Source: an uncultured Lachnospiraceae bacterium (lineage in GTDB: Bacteria > Bacillota > Clostridia > Lachnospirales > Lachnospiraceae). Taken from it: a DNA stretch of 16,014 bases. A program made the translations under genes and the position numbers. The stretch is taken from contig CAKRNI010000043.1 in NCBI GenBank assembly GCA_934370915.1, positions 1-16,014 on the forward strand, in the 5' to 3' direction. Below are positions 1 through 8,133 of this stretch, piece by piece. How positions within the stretch are numbered: the stretch's first letter is position 1; every line of letters starts with the position of its first letter. Under the pieces are notes generated by a model. It was not told the DNA's origin. It was given only the letters and a program-made list of their open reading frames with translations, and did not search any database.

Positions 1-453
1 CTTGGCGTATTTATCGACACCATCGTGATCTGCAGCTGCACGGCGATGATCATGCTGCTCGTCCCGGAAGAACTGACGACGGGGCTTGCGGGAATGGATC
101 TTTTACAGAAAGTCATGAGCTACTATATGGGTGAGTTCGGCGTGGTATTTATCGCGGTGACGCTGGCGTTATTCAGCTTCTCGACGTTTCTCGGGATCCT
201 GTTCTATGCTAGATCCAACGTGGCGTACCTGTTCGGAAACCGTTGGATTTATCAGACACTCTACAAGATCTTTGCCCTGATCATGCTGTTCGTCGGCGGA
301 TTGCAGGCGTACACGGTGGTGTGGGATCTCGGAGACGTGGGCGTTGGTCTTATGACCGTGTTTAACCTGATAGTGCTGTTCCCGCTGTCAGGGGAGGCAT
401 TGCGGGCGCTGAAGGAGTATGAAGAGAAGAAAAAGATGAATCAACAAGCGTAA
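1..453 (+). CDS. AGCS-family sodium:alanine/glycine symporter (C-terminal part)
   Basis: The frame is open from base 1 and ends with TAA at 451-453, giving the last 150 residues; the N-terminus lies outside the window. The product would be a membrane symporter importing a small neutral amino acid (alanine or glycine) with Na+. The visible part has three or four hydrophobic segments. It contains an FxxFSTFLGILFYARSN-like stretch followed by the C-terminal aromatic run typical of AGCS carriers, and it ends in a short charged tail (EYEEKKKMNQQA). Family assignment is from recall of this conserved C-terminal region; the substrate is not visible. A palindrome and then a strong terminator follow directly, so the gene is the end of its transcript and is independent of the pilus operon downstream. 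Confidence 0.85.
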   Translation, partial: LGVFIDTIVICSCTAMIMLLVPEELTTGLAGMDLLQKVMSYYMGEFGVVFIAVTLALFSFSTFLGILFYARSNVAYLFGNRWIYQTLYKIFALIMLFVGGLQAYTVVWDLGDVGVGLMTVFNLIVLFPLSGEALRALKEYEEKKKMNQQA

Positions 454-462
454 AGAATAAAG

Positions 463-489
463 GTAACTGTGAAAGTATTGAACAGTTAC
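463..489. repeat. 27-bp imperfect palindrome (dispersed repeat family)
   Basis: GTAACTGT at 463-470 pairs with ACAGTTAC at 482-489 around an 11-nt centre (GAAAGTATTGA). The same 27-bp design occurs at 11431-11457, where the four differing positions change as two base-pair-preserving pairs. It sits 9 bp after the symporter stop codon and just before the terminator. Confidence 0.7.
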
Positions 490-493
490 AAAT

Positions 494-555
494 AAAAAAA
501 GATCCGTTGGGATACTGAAGATGATAAGTGTCGGTATCCTGACGGATCTTTTTTT
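494..555. terminator. Strong bidirectional Rho-independent terminator
   Basis: An A-run at 494-500 is followed by GATCCGT (501-507) and GGATAC (510-515), a loop, then GTATCC (534-539), ACGGATC (542-548) and a T-run to 555. The two arms pair over 13 bp with only a TG/TG internal mismatch. A-runs and T-runs flank it on both sides, so it can stop transcription from either direction. It ends the symporter transcript and insulates the pilus operon. Confidence 0.9.
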
Positions 556-671
556 CGCAGATCCACCGAAACCATGCCCTATTACAAAAACACTGGTGAA
601 CAGAAAAGGCATGCGCGCATGATGGCGGTGATCGTATCAGGCACATTCCTTTGCAGAACCTCGCCCATATG

Positions 672-701
672 TCAGTTACGCAGCCAGACATACCAGATAC
701 G
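672..701 (+). promoter_or_regulatory. Candidate LytTR response-regulator binding site
   Basis: TCAGTTACG (672-680) and CCAGATACG (693-701) are direct repeats (7 of 9 identical) with start-to-start spacing of exactly 21 bp, leaving 12 bp between. LytTR/AgrA-type regulators bind paired 9-bp repeats with 12-13 bp between them. The pair ends 9 bp before the proposed -35 of the pilus operon, the place expected for an activator. The regulator could be the LytTR protein at 8130-8846. Binding is inference. Confidence 0.45.
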
Positions 702-710
702 AATTATTTA

Positions 711-739
711 TTGAATCTGTGATCAGATCATGATATTTT
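711..739 (+). promoter_or_regulatory. Candidate promoter of the pilus operon
   Basis: TTGAAT (711-716), a 17-bp spacer and TATTTT (734-739) form a weak SigA-like promoter about 40 bp before the start codon of the first pilus gene. A weak core with LytTR-type repeats just upstream would fit an activator-dependent promoter. The other 200 bases of the 454-787 gap hold only the palindrome and terminator listed above; no gene is seen there. Confidence 0.45.
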
Positions 740-787
740 CCTTTCCGTTCATAAATGAAAACGATACTACGGAAAGAGAGCAAAGCT

Positions 788-3700
788 ATGAAACGGTTAA
801 AACAAGTGATCTGCCTGTGTCTGGCAAGCTTCCTGATGGCGCGGACCGTATTTGCGGCGCCTGTCGATCCAATACAGAAAATTTCTTTTTTAATGACTTC
901 GTCCGATGCGGTCTGTAGTGAAGAGCTGGTGACTCCGTCCGACGCAGTCTGTTTTAACAATACAGTAAGAAACGGGGACAGTCCTGTAGATAATACAGCA
1001 ATAGGCGGTAAGCTGGATGGAGATTACGCTTATATTTCAGAGTCAGGCCTTGTGGCGGATGCGTCCACGGAATCCGGGTATGCCGTTTCCACAGGAACAA
1101 GTCCCTGGGATGAGGACAGCACGACTCCGGGCAACGATGCTCACGAAAATGACAATATCGTCCGAAGCTTTGACATCATAAACTATACGACATGGTTTCG
1201 CAGTAAGTTACGGACAGACGCCCCATACAGTGCCTATAAGACAGGAACACTCTGCTTTGAGTTTGTACTACCGGGCAGTTCCTCTGAGATCCAGTTTGAA
1301 GAAGGGTCCATGGGATGGCTCAAAGCAAAAAAAGATGCGGTCTACACTGTCACAGAAGAAGTGGACAATGATGGACAGGGTTTTCAGGTTTTACGTGGAA
1401 GTTATTTGTGGGAACCCAGTGAGGACAATCCCTCCGCCATTGGCGAGAGCTATCAGGAACTGAACATTGCGGTCCGTGTCCTGGCAATGCATAACGGACA
1501 GATCGTCCAGCCGCTCTTCACCTACTGGCTGGAATTCAACAATGTTCCAAACGACGGTATCGTTACTGGAAGCGGAGAGATCTGTGAGGAACACGGAGAA
1601 GAAGAATACAAAACCATTACTCCGCCGGAGATCATGGTAACCGCCGCTCCGCGCTACAATATCCAGATAAAAGCAGGTGACACACGCGCCTCCTATGTCA
1701 GCAGTTTTGATTTTTCCACGGGAAACGCTTACGCGATGAATCAAGATGCCGGGGATGTCTATGGACGTATCAGTGTGCTTGGCATCACGATCCAGCTGAT
1801 GGGAAAGGACGCGGAGCATGGACTGCGTGGCTGTGAGCTGCCGGATGGAAATGATCTGACTTTTACTCTGGAACTTTCTGATAGATACATCGGCAATGAT
1901 GGTAATACTCATGATACCACAGAAACTTACACACCGCTCGTGTGGAGTCTGGAAGGAAACGATAAAAACGACCACACAAAGCACCAGTATGACGAGCGTG
2001 AGATCACAGGAAAGTATAAGCTGGCAGCGGGCGGCGCGCCATTCAATGTACTGGATGGTTATCCCTATTCCAGCTGTTCGGACGGCGGTATATGGACCGG
2101 AATCCAGTCTGGAAACACGGTTTCTGTCACGGTCAGCGGCTATACGATCGATTTAAGCCAGCTGCCTTACGCGGATGCCAACACGAACGCCAGCCGGGTC
2201 GTCTATTATGATCCGGCGATCGTAAAGAATTACTGGGATATCCAGAACGCCTGCTTCTCTGCCGGTGAATTGTGGGTAGTGCAGCCATTTTTTACGCAGG
2301 ACAACAAATATGTTGTGGATGAATACGATACTGGTACTTTTAACCTCACAGTGTCAGATCAGGACCTGAATATCACCACTGTCAGCGGACAGACACCAAT
2401 GGAACAGGAAAAGATAACGGATGACAGGGTCGTTCTTGCGGTGGAGCTTGAAAAGCCAGGTGATATTGACCATTCCGTGACATACCAGAAATACGGGGAA
2501 GTCGGCTATGGAAGTGCCCTGACTGACGGCAGTTACGAGGACGGCAAAGACTGGATCGTAGCTGGAGGGAAGCTTGGAATTCAGGCAATGTTAAAACATA
2601 ACACGGCAGAGGGCATGAATACAGGTACGGCATACGATGATCTGGTGAAATTTGATGACGCGTTCTTTGTACTCGAGGGGATCCTGGAAGGCAGCAGCGC
2701 CGGTCTGGAAAATATGACCAAGACATTTCTTTATGGTGCAAAACCGGACAAAACCGGCTGGAATCATGACGGCCTGGAGCCGGGGGATGAAGGTTATGAC
2801 ACCGAGATGATAAACGCCACAGCGGATGACCTGATTTTTTTCACATCATTGGAGGAACTTCGGGCGGAAGGATATACCTGTGTTGCCGTCCTGTGGGAAG
2901 CGCGTGGTGTGGCGTCCCCGCAGTCAACAAACTGTTATTTTTCCTTGCAGGGACATGTGGCGGACACAGCGCAGAGCAACTGCGTCTATATGGTGACGCA
3001 TTCCGCCCAGGCGTGGAATAAGGCGGATGTGCAGGCAGATGCAGCTGAGTATTTTGGAGTAGAACCTGCGGCATTGACGGATGAGCAGTATGCGGAATAT
3101 ATGAAAACAGCATTTCCAAGCAGGGCTGATGGACAGCAGTATTCCTATAAAACAGACTATCCAGAGGCATTCTGGATAAACAATGCAGAGACGGATGATG
3201 GACTTTCAAACTACATGAAATCCGAATATGACGAGAATGGATATACGGGAGGAACAGCAGGCGTGAGCCATGGCGATTCCTGTCTGGTCGTTCCCTATGT
3301 AACTCAGATTACGAAAAAAGCGATGCAGACTAACAACAGCGGAGCAGACAAGCTTTCCTATGACATGGATGCCGATCAGAGGACCGCGGACTATTCCCTG
3401 AATCTTTCTGTTCTGCGCACCGCGGGCGAGTCCAACACTGATGGCGCCGAGATCACGACAAATCTGTATATAGAGGATATCCTGCCGCAGGGACTGACCT
3501 ATATTTCTGGATCTGCCTATTGGGGCGGCAATTACAGACAGACGGCAGAAGGACAGCAGGGAGTGGTCATTGACGGAATTCCTATGGAACCGGACATTAT
3601 CGAAAACGGCAACGGAACCACGACTCTCAGATGGACTCTGCAGGGGGTGACTGTCACAAAGGAGGAGGTCACCGTCTATGACCCGATCTATTACTCCTGC

Positions 3701-4498
3701 AGGATCGGCACGCCGAAAAATGAGGATACCGATGTAAAAAACAATGATCAACTCTTAAATCAGGCATTGATCTGGGGCAGCGCGGAACAAAAACGTGATT
3801 TTACGGCGGAAAATGGGAATCTGGCGGAAATGAGTATCCAGGTCAGCAAGAACAATGCGGTCAGTCTTTCTAAAACGACAAAAACCCCATTCGTGGAACA
3901 GGGAAAACCGATGCAGTTTACTCTGAACATCGGCAACAACTCGGTAAATACGATGAATATGATCGCGGTGGACAGCCTGCCATATAACCATGACGCGGGG
4001 GGGTCCAACTTCGACGGTCCCTGTCTGGTAACGGAGCTGCAGGTGATGGTTCCTGAACTGCTTGCGTATATAAAACTCTATTATACGACAGAAGAATCAG
4101 AACGGGGAAAGACAAGCGCGGATTATACTTTGGAGGATTTTGGAAGTGACTTTGTATGGAAAGAACTGATGGTGGACACTGGAACCGGCAAGGTCACACT
4201 GCCATCGGGGGATTTTGCTCCGGTGGCGATCGCGGCAGTGGGACAGCTTCCGAGCCAGCAGACGCTTAAGATCGACCTCACAATGGAGCTGCCCTATGGG
4301 CAGATCGGCGATAAGGTGATCAACCGCCTTTCCTGCGGCAATCTGGAGACGGGAACGACAGTGGAGATCACCGGCGATCCGCCTTATACAGGGGTAGACC
4401 TGCCTGGCAGCGTAAAACTGCTTTTTTCAGCTTTGTTTCTCACATTATCTCTCGTCGGAACGAAAATGGCACGCAGGAGAAAGCGTGACAGCCGATGA
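788..4498 (+). CDS. Large sortase-anchored surface protein, probable pilus tip adhesin
   Basis: The product has 1236 residues. I chose ATG 788 because GGAAAGAGAG lies 7 nt before it and a typical signal peptide starts there (K2, R3, K5, hydrophobic core 7-18, cleavage near A23/A24); the in-frame ATG at 755 has no such support. Residues 37-60 are a tandem 12-residue repeat carrying SDAVC twice. The central part is beta-rich and unrecognised. Around residues 890-1170 there are DUF11-like segments (for example ILPQGLTYISGSA and FTLNIGNNS). The C-terminus is a sorting signal: PPYTG at 1198-1202, a hydrophobic segment at about 1207-1225, then ARRRKRDSR. The mature part has about 14 Cys, many for a Gram-positive surface protein. 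It opens the operon and overlaps the next gene by ATGA, the place taken by the Cpa tip adhesin in streptococcal FCT-3 loci. The ligand is unknown. Confidence 0.8.
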   Translation: MKRLKQVICLCLASFLMARTVFAAPVDPIQKISFLMTSSDAVCSEELVTPSDAVCFNNTVRNGDSPVDNTAIGGKLDGDYAYISESGLVADASTESGYAVSTGTSPWDEDSTTPGNDAHENDNIVRSFDIINYTTWFRSKLRTDAPYSAYKTGTLCFEFVLPGSSSEIQFEEGSMGWLKAKKDAVYTVTEEVDNDGQGFQVLRGSYLWEPSEDNPSAIGESYQELNIAVRVLAMHNGQIVQPLFTYWLEFNNVPNDGIVTGSGEICEEHGEEEYKTITPPEIMVTAAPRYNIQIKAGDTRASYVSSFDFSTGNAYAMNQDAGDVYGRISVLGITIQLMGKDAEHGLRGCELPDGNDLTFTLELSDRYIGNDGNTHDTTETYTPLVWSLEGNDKNDHTKHQYDEREITGKYKLAAGGAPFNVLDGYPYSSCSDGGIWTGIQSGNTVSVTVSGYTIDLSQLPYADANTNASRVVYYDPAIVKNYWDIQNACFSAGELWVVQPFFTQDNKYVVDEYDTGTFNLTVSDQDLNITTVSGQTPMEQEKITDDRVVLAVELEKPGDIDHSVTYQKYGEVGYGSALTDGSYEDGKDWIVAGGKLGIQAMLKHNTAEGMNTGTAYDDLVKFDDAFFVLEGILEGSSAGLENMTKTFLYGAKPDKTGWNHDGLEPGDEGYDTEMINATADDLIFFTSLEELRAEGYTCVAVLWEARGVASPQSTNCYFSLQGHVADTAQSNCVYMVTHSAQAWNKADVQADAAEYFGVEPAALTDEQYAEYMKTAFPSRADGQQYSYKTDYPEAFWINNAETDDGLSNYMKSEYDENGYTGGTAGVSHGDSCLVVPYVTQITKKAMQTNNSGADKLSYDMDADQRTADYSLNLSVLRTAGESNTDGAEITTNLYIEDILPQGLTYISGSAYWGGNYRQTAEGQQGVVIDGIPMEPDIIENGNGTTTLRWTLQGVTVTKEEVTVYDPIYYSCRIGTPKNEDTDVKNNDQLLNQALIWGSAEQKRDFTAENGNLAEMSIQVSKNNAVSLSKTTKTPFVEQGKPMQFTLNIGNNSVNTMNMIAVDSLPYNHDAGGSNFDGPCLVTELQVMVPELLAYIKLYYTTEESERGKTSADYTLEDFGSDFVWKELMVDTGTGKVTLPSGDFAPVAIAAVGQLPSQQTLKIDLTMELPYGQIGDKVINRLSCGNLETGTTVEITGDPPYTGVDLPGSVKLLFSALFLTLSLVGTKMARRRKRDSR
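896..967 (+). repeat. Two tandem 36-nt units inside the adhesin gene
   Basis: Units 896-931 and 932-967 encode TSSDAVCSEELV and TPSDAVCFNNTV (residues 37-48 and 49-60), just after the signal peptide. The first 21 nt of each unit are nearly identical at the DNA level and differ mostly at third positions; the rest has diverged. TPSDA-like repeats near the mature N-terminus recur in secreted Lachnospiraceae proteins, from memory. Confidence 0.65.
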
Positions 4499-4992
4499 AA
4501 CAGCAATGGAAAGAAGATCTGTTTTTTCTTGGATTAAAGCTGATTCTGATCAGTGGTGTGCTGGCGGTCATGCTGTTCTGGGTCTTTGGGCTGGCGCGCT
4601 GCACGGACAATTCCATGTCTCCAGCCTGTAAGGATGGTGATCTTGTCCTGTTTGACCGGATGGGAGAGGAGTATCTGGAGCGGGACCTTGTTGTACTGGA
4701 GGCAGATGGAAAATTTCAGATACGCCGCATCGCTGCCGTTCCGGGAGATACGGTGGAGATCACGGAGGAGGGGCTGTTCTTAAATGGATACCGCCAGCAG
4801 GAGTCGGATATCACCACGGCCACACTGCCTTATGAGGAAGGGATCCGTTATCCGGTCACGCTGGAAACAGGTGAATATTTTGTGCTCGCTGATAGACGGA
4901 CGAATGCTGTTGACAGTCGTTTGTATGGTGTTGTGACGGAAAAGGAGATCAAAGGTACGGTTATTGCCCTTTTGCGCCGCAGAGGGTTTTAA
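4495..4992 (+). CDS. Signal-peptidase-I-like pilus assembly protein (SipA-like), catalytic Lys replaced
   Basis: This 165-aa S26-family protein has one N-terminal membrane segment (about 11-34). Box B is present as NSMSP with the nucleophile Ser at S40. Box D reads QIRRIAAVPGD (75-85): the position of the general-base Lys in (V/I)KRxxGxPGD is R77. Box E reads ADRRTNAVDSR (132-142), so the usual GDNRxxSxDSR has lost Gly, Asn and Ser. It may therefore be a weak or inactive peptidase. In group A streptococcus the pilus SipA is required for FctA polymerisation and also lacks the catalytic dyad, from memory. The ATG overlaps the adhesin stop (ATGA), suggesting translational coupling, and the pilin follows after 36 bp. 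A working peptidase with Arg as base is less likely but cannot be excluded from sequence. Confidence 0.8.
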   Translation: MKQQWKEDLFFLGLKLILISGVLAVMLFWVFGLARCTDNSMSPACKDGDLVLFDRMGEEYLERDLVVLEADGKFQIRRIAAVPGDTVEITEEGLFLNGYRQQESDITTATLPYEEGIRYPVTLETGEYFVLADRRTNAVDSRLYGVVTEKEIKGTVIALLRRRGF

Positions 4993-5028
4993 CGATATAA
5001 AACAATAAGAGAAAAGAGAGGATAAGAA

Positions 5029-6075
5029 ATGAAACAGATGAAAAAAGTGATCGCAGCCGTGACATTGACTGGTCTGATGGCTGCTGGTCTTAGTATGTCT
5101 GCGTTTGCGGATGACGTAGCGGTACTTGAAAATCAGGTGGTAACGAAACATTTTGTGATGGCTGAAGGATTGGAAGTTCCTGATGTGATATTCTCCTTTA
5201 CGGCAACGGCGGTTACAGAAGGTGCGCCAACGGCATCGATCGAAAATGTTTTCTACAGCAGCACCGATGGACGGGGAGACCTCTCTAATAAAATCTATAC
5301 ACTGGACAAAGAGGGGAGGATCACTTTTGGTGATTTCCCGCATGCGGGTGTTTATGAGTATACTGTAAAGGAGACTGCTGGAGATGTAGAAGGGATTACT
5401 TATGATACCACTAACTATACAATGAAAGTTTATGTCGCAAATGATGAGAATGGTCAGCTGAAAGTCAAGGAGATCACTGCAGATGCAGGTGACGGTAAAG
5501 AGGACAGCCTGTCATTTACAAATACCTACCGCAAGGATGGAAGGCTGGAGATCACAAAAAATACGGTTGGTGAGCTGGCTGATAAGACCAAGGATTTCAA
5601 ATTTACTATTATTTTCTCAAAATCTGGTACAGAGAATGATGATGCGGAATTTTATACAGGTAAAATTGGAAATGAAGACGTTGAATGTGCCATTGGAAAG
5701 GATACCACGTTCTATCTGCATGATGGCGAGAGCCTGGTTTTTGAAGATCTGCCTGTTGGCACCCGCTATCTTGTAACTGAAGCGGGAGTGGAAGATGGTT
5801 ATGTTCCAAGTGTGAGCGTAATTGAAAACAGTATGACGACCGTTGATAAAACAGGTACAGATGCAGCGGATCTGTCAACGACCGATGACGGATCCAAAAA
5901 TCTGGTAGGAGAAAACGAAAACAGTGTTACCTTCACTAACACATACAACGATGTACCTGTCACGGGCATTCTTCTTAAGAAACTGCCGTTCCTGATGCTC
6001 ATCGTCCTGCCTGGCCTGGCGCTGATCCTCCCAGAACTGGCGAAATTCCGCATGAAAAAGCGCGGAAGCCACTGA
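5029..6075 (+). CDS. Major pilin, FctA/Spy0128-type isopeptide protein
   Basis: The product has 348 residues. A signal peptide (1-27, cleavage after SAFA) is followed by two isopeptide pilin domains. Domain 1 has Lys K40 (VVTK), Glu E115 (YTVKE) and Asn N165 (FTNTY). Domain 2 has K177 (LEITK), E251 (YLVTE) and N304 (FTNTY). These match in order and spacing the Lys-Glu-Asn triads that form Lys-Asn bonds in Spy0128. The sorting signal is VPVTG (309-313), a hydrophobic segment (about 314-336) and KFRMKKRGSH. GAGAGG lies 7 nt before the ATG. The stop codon overlaps the sortase start (TGATG). It is the likely shaft subunit, polymerised by the class B sortase encoded next. The lysine used for polymerisation was not identified. 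Confidence 0.88.
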   Translation: MKQMKKVIAAVTLTGLMAAGLSMSAFADDVAVLENQVVTKHFVMAEGLEVPDVIFSFTATAVTEGAPTASIENVFYSSTDGRGDLSNKIYTLDKEGRITFGDFPHAGVYEYTVKETAGDVEGITYDTTNYTMKVYVANDENGQLKVKEITADAGDGKEDSLSFTNTYRKDGRLEITKNTVGELADKTKDFKFTIIFSKSGTENDDAEFYTGKIGNEDVECAIGKDTTFYLHDGESLVFEDLPVGTRYLVTEAGVEDGYVPSVSVIENSMTTVDKTGTDAADLSTTDDGSKNLVGENENSVTFTNTYNDVPVTGILLKKLPFLMLIVLPGLALILPELAKFRMKKRGSH

Positions 6076-6827
6076 TGCGTCTTGGACTGCGCCTGGCGGA
6101 CACCATCATAGATGTTCTACTGGTTCTCTTTGTACTGGCGGTTTCCGGTTTTGGAATCTACGCCCTGTGGGACAACCAGAACATTTACCAGGGATCAGAC
6201 GCCTCCGTCTACGAAATTTACCATCCGGATGCGGAGACGGTAAATGGGGAAGATGGTCTTGCCAGGCTGCGTGCCGTGAATCCGGATGTCATCGCATGGA
6301 TCGAGATCGATGACACCCAGATCGATTACCCAGTGGTGCAGGGAGTGGACAACAGCCGGTATGTCAATACCGATGCCGCAGGAAATTATTCCCTCTCCGG
6401 CAGTATCTTCCTGGACTACCGCAGCGCGGCAGACTTTTCAAGTCCAAACAGCATTCTCTACGGACACCACATGGCGAAAGGCACCATGTTCGGGGAACTG
6501 GACAAATACCGGGAGAGAAGCTTCTTTGACTCGCACCGCGCGGGTGCCCTCTATTATGAAAGCACATGGCATAGGATCACGTTTTTTGCTTTCCTGCCGG
6601 GAGATGCTTATGACAAAGTCGTGTATGATCCGGTATTGGCAAGATGTGAAGGCGCGGAGGGATTCTGCGCTGATCTGAAAAGCCGCGCCCAGTATTATGA
6701 AGAGCCGGACATATCTTCCGGAGCGCGGTTCATCACGCTGTCCACCTGCCGGTCTTCCGGGGCGGCAAACGGCAGGTATCTCTTAATCGGGATCATTGAG
6801 GAAGAGGAAGCAGAATATTCAAGGTAA
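6075..6827 (+). CDS. Class B sortase, pilus polymerase
   Basis: The product has 250 residues, with an N-terminal membrane anchor (about 11-31) and a class B sortase domain. Landmarks are NPDVIAWIEIDDTQIDYPVVQG (69-90), GSIFLDYR, ILYGHHM with catalytic His at H131, TLSTC with catalytic Cys at C225, and NGRYLL with Arg R234. All three catalytic residues are present. It would cleave xPxTG sorting signals (VPVTG in the pilin, PPYTG in the adhesin) and join them to pilin lysines or to the wall. It starts within the pilin stop codon (TGATG) and is the last gene of the operon. Its last 35 bases overlap the 3' end of the opposite-strand kinase gene. No separate class A or class C sortase is encoded in the window. 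Confidence 0.92.
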   Translation: MRLGLRLADTIIDVLLVLFVLAVSGFGIYALWDNQNIYQGSDASVYEIYHPDAETVNGEDGLARLRAVNPDVIAWIEIDDTQIDYPVVQGVDNSRYVNTDAAGNYSLSGSIFLDYRSAADFSSPNSILYGHHMAKGTMFGELDKYRERSFFDSHRAGALYYESTWHRITFFAFLPGDAYDKVVYDPVLARCEGAEGFCADLKSRAQYYEEPDISSGARFITLSTCRSSGAANGRYLLIGIIEEEEAEYSR

Positions 6828-8133
6828 AGATATTCTGTTCCACTTTTGCGGACATCTGTCCGTTATATTTCTCCGCGATCTCACGGATGCTTCTTGTCCC
6901 GTATCCATGGTCATTTTTATCGGATTTTGTCGTCATGGGGAGCCCGTTTTTAAACTCTGGTGCATGGTCGCAGTAATTGCGAAGGCAGAGCAGGGTAAGC
7001 CCGCCCTTTTGCCGGATATTGACGGAAAGAAAGCGCTTTTCCGGTTCCTGTATGGCGGTCAGGCATTCTACGGCGTTGTCCAGGGCATTGCCTAGAAGGA
7101 TGTAAAGGTCGAATGGGTCCATGAACTCTAAAGCTTTTCCGTCCGCCATACAGGTCCACTGGATGCCGCGCTGTTCGCAGCTGTTCCATGTCTTGTTCAG
7201 CAGGGCATCCAACGTGTTGTTCCCGGTGTTAATGGAAGTATCATACCGATTCATAGCCGTCTGCATTTCCTGCAGAAGTGTTTTTCCCTGATCGGAGCAG
7301 CTTTCCTGCTGCAGGGCGGCAATCATGTGTTTCAGGTCGTGGCATTTGTGACGGATCGTATCAACAGACTCCTGAAACAGGGTGAACTGATGGTACTGCT
7401 GTTTCCGAAGACTGCTTTCTATCTCAAGCTGTCTCCGGTACTGTCCCTGTTTAAAGATCAGGATCTGGGCTGCCAGAAGCGACGCCGCGAGCAGCATATC
7501 GTAGAGCAGCATAATACGGAAAAGTACGGTTTCTGCACTGTTGAATCCCACACTTGCCAGGGTGCCGAGAATCCGTCCGGTAAATAAGATCGCCAGCATA
7601 TAGCCGAACGCTAAATGAACGCTCTCCATCTGCCTGAGCTTTACCAGAATGCGGAAGGCGATCAGCCGGTAAAACAGGGCGGTATAGATAAAAAGAATCA
7701 AAAGTTCCAGCCAGAGAGTTTCTGGTTTCAACGGCTGCCGTCCGCGATGCGCGGCATAGGGACAGAAAAACACAAAGGTCGTGTAGGCGAGATCCTGGGT
7801 CAGATACGCGCAGGCGGAACAGTAAGCCGCGTGCAGAAGCCCGAGATCACAGCAGAACACGAAAAATCCTGCAACTATCAGAAGATACAATAACATTTCT
7901 AAACCGGAAGCTGCGGAAATTCCAGGAGCAGTCGGGATCGCAGAGATTCTTACGGCGGTGGATGCCCATACATGAAACATGGAGAGTGGTACCGTACAGA
8001 GCAGGCAGATGACCACGCTTATCAAAAAGCGCACAGGAAAATGGTCACGTTTCAGCAATGGTTTCATAAATATGGCGGATACGCAGAGATAACACTGCAG
8101 CAGGCCAAGAGTGAAAATTTTGGAGACGATCAT
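6793..8133 (-). CDS. AgrC-like GHKL sensor histidine kinase
   Basis: The product has 446 residues. The N-terminal half (about 1-225) is a multi-pass membrane sensor with roughly six hydrophobic segments, as in AgrC/ComD-type peptide receptors. The C-terminal half has the phospho-acceptor motif CHDLKH (H265), the N-box LLGNALDNAVEC (N349) and a G-box DHGYGTRSI (408-416), the GHKL/HATPase pattern of the AgrC class. Its ATG overlaps the response-regulator stop (ATGA), so the two form one unit. GGGAGGG precedes the start by about 6 nt. No AgrB-type peptidase or transporter gene lies nearby, so the signal is unknown. The 3' end runs into the sortase gene on the other strand. Confidence 0.87.
   Translation of the reverse strand: MIVSKIFTLGLLQCYLCVSAIFMKPLLKRDHFPVRFLISVVICLLCTVPLSMFHVWASTAVRISAIPTAPGISAASGLEMLLYLLIVAGFFVFCCDLGLLHAAYCSACAYLTQDLAYTTFVFFCPYAAHRGRQPLKPETLWLELLILFIYTALFYRLIAFRILVKLRQMESVHLAFGYMLAILFTGRILGTLASVGFNSAETVLFRIMLLYDMLLAASLLAAQILIFKQGQYRRQLEIESSLRKQQYHQFTLFQESVDTIRHKCHDLKHMIAALQQESCSDQGKTLLQEMQTAMNRYDTSINTGNNTLDALLNKTWNSCEQRGIQWTCMADGKALEFMDPFDLYILLGNALDNAVECLTAIQEPEKRFLSVNIRQKGGLTLLCLRNYCDHAPEFKNGLPMTTKSDKNDHGYGTRSIREIAEKYNGQMSAKVEQNIFTLNILLPLPQ

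Noticed and set aside
755..787. Upstream in-frame ATG for the adhesin
   Set aside because: It adds 11 residues before a normal signal peptide and its codons cover the ribosome site used by ATG 788.
1391..1984. 197-codon frame on the - strand inside the adhesin gene
   Set aside because: It has no recognisable domain and no ribosome site seen; it mirrors the codon pattern of the adhesin gene. The same holds for 3206-3751 (-).
4780..5343. 187-codon frame on the - strand across signal-peptidase-like and pilin genes
   Set aside because: It crosses two well-supported + strand genes and their ribosome site, and its sequence is low in domain-like patterns.
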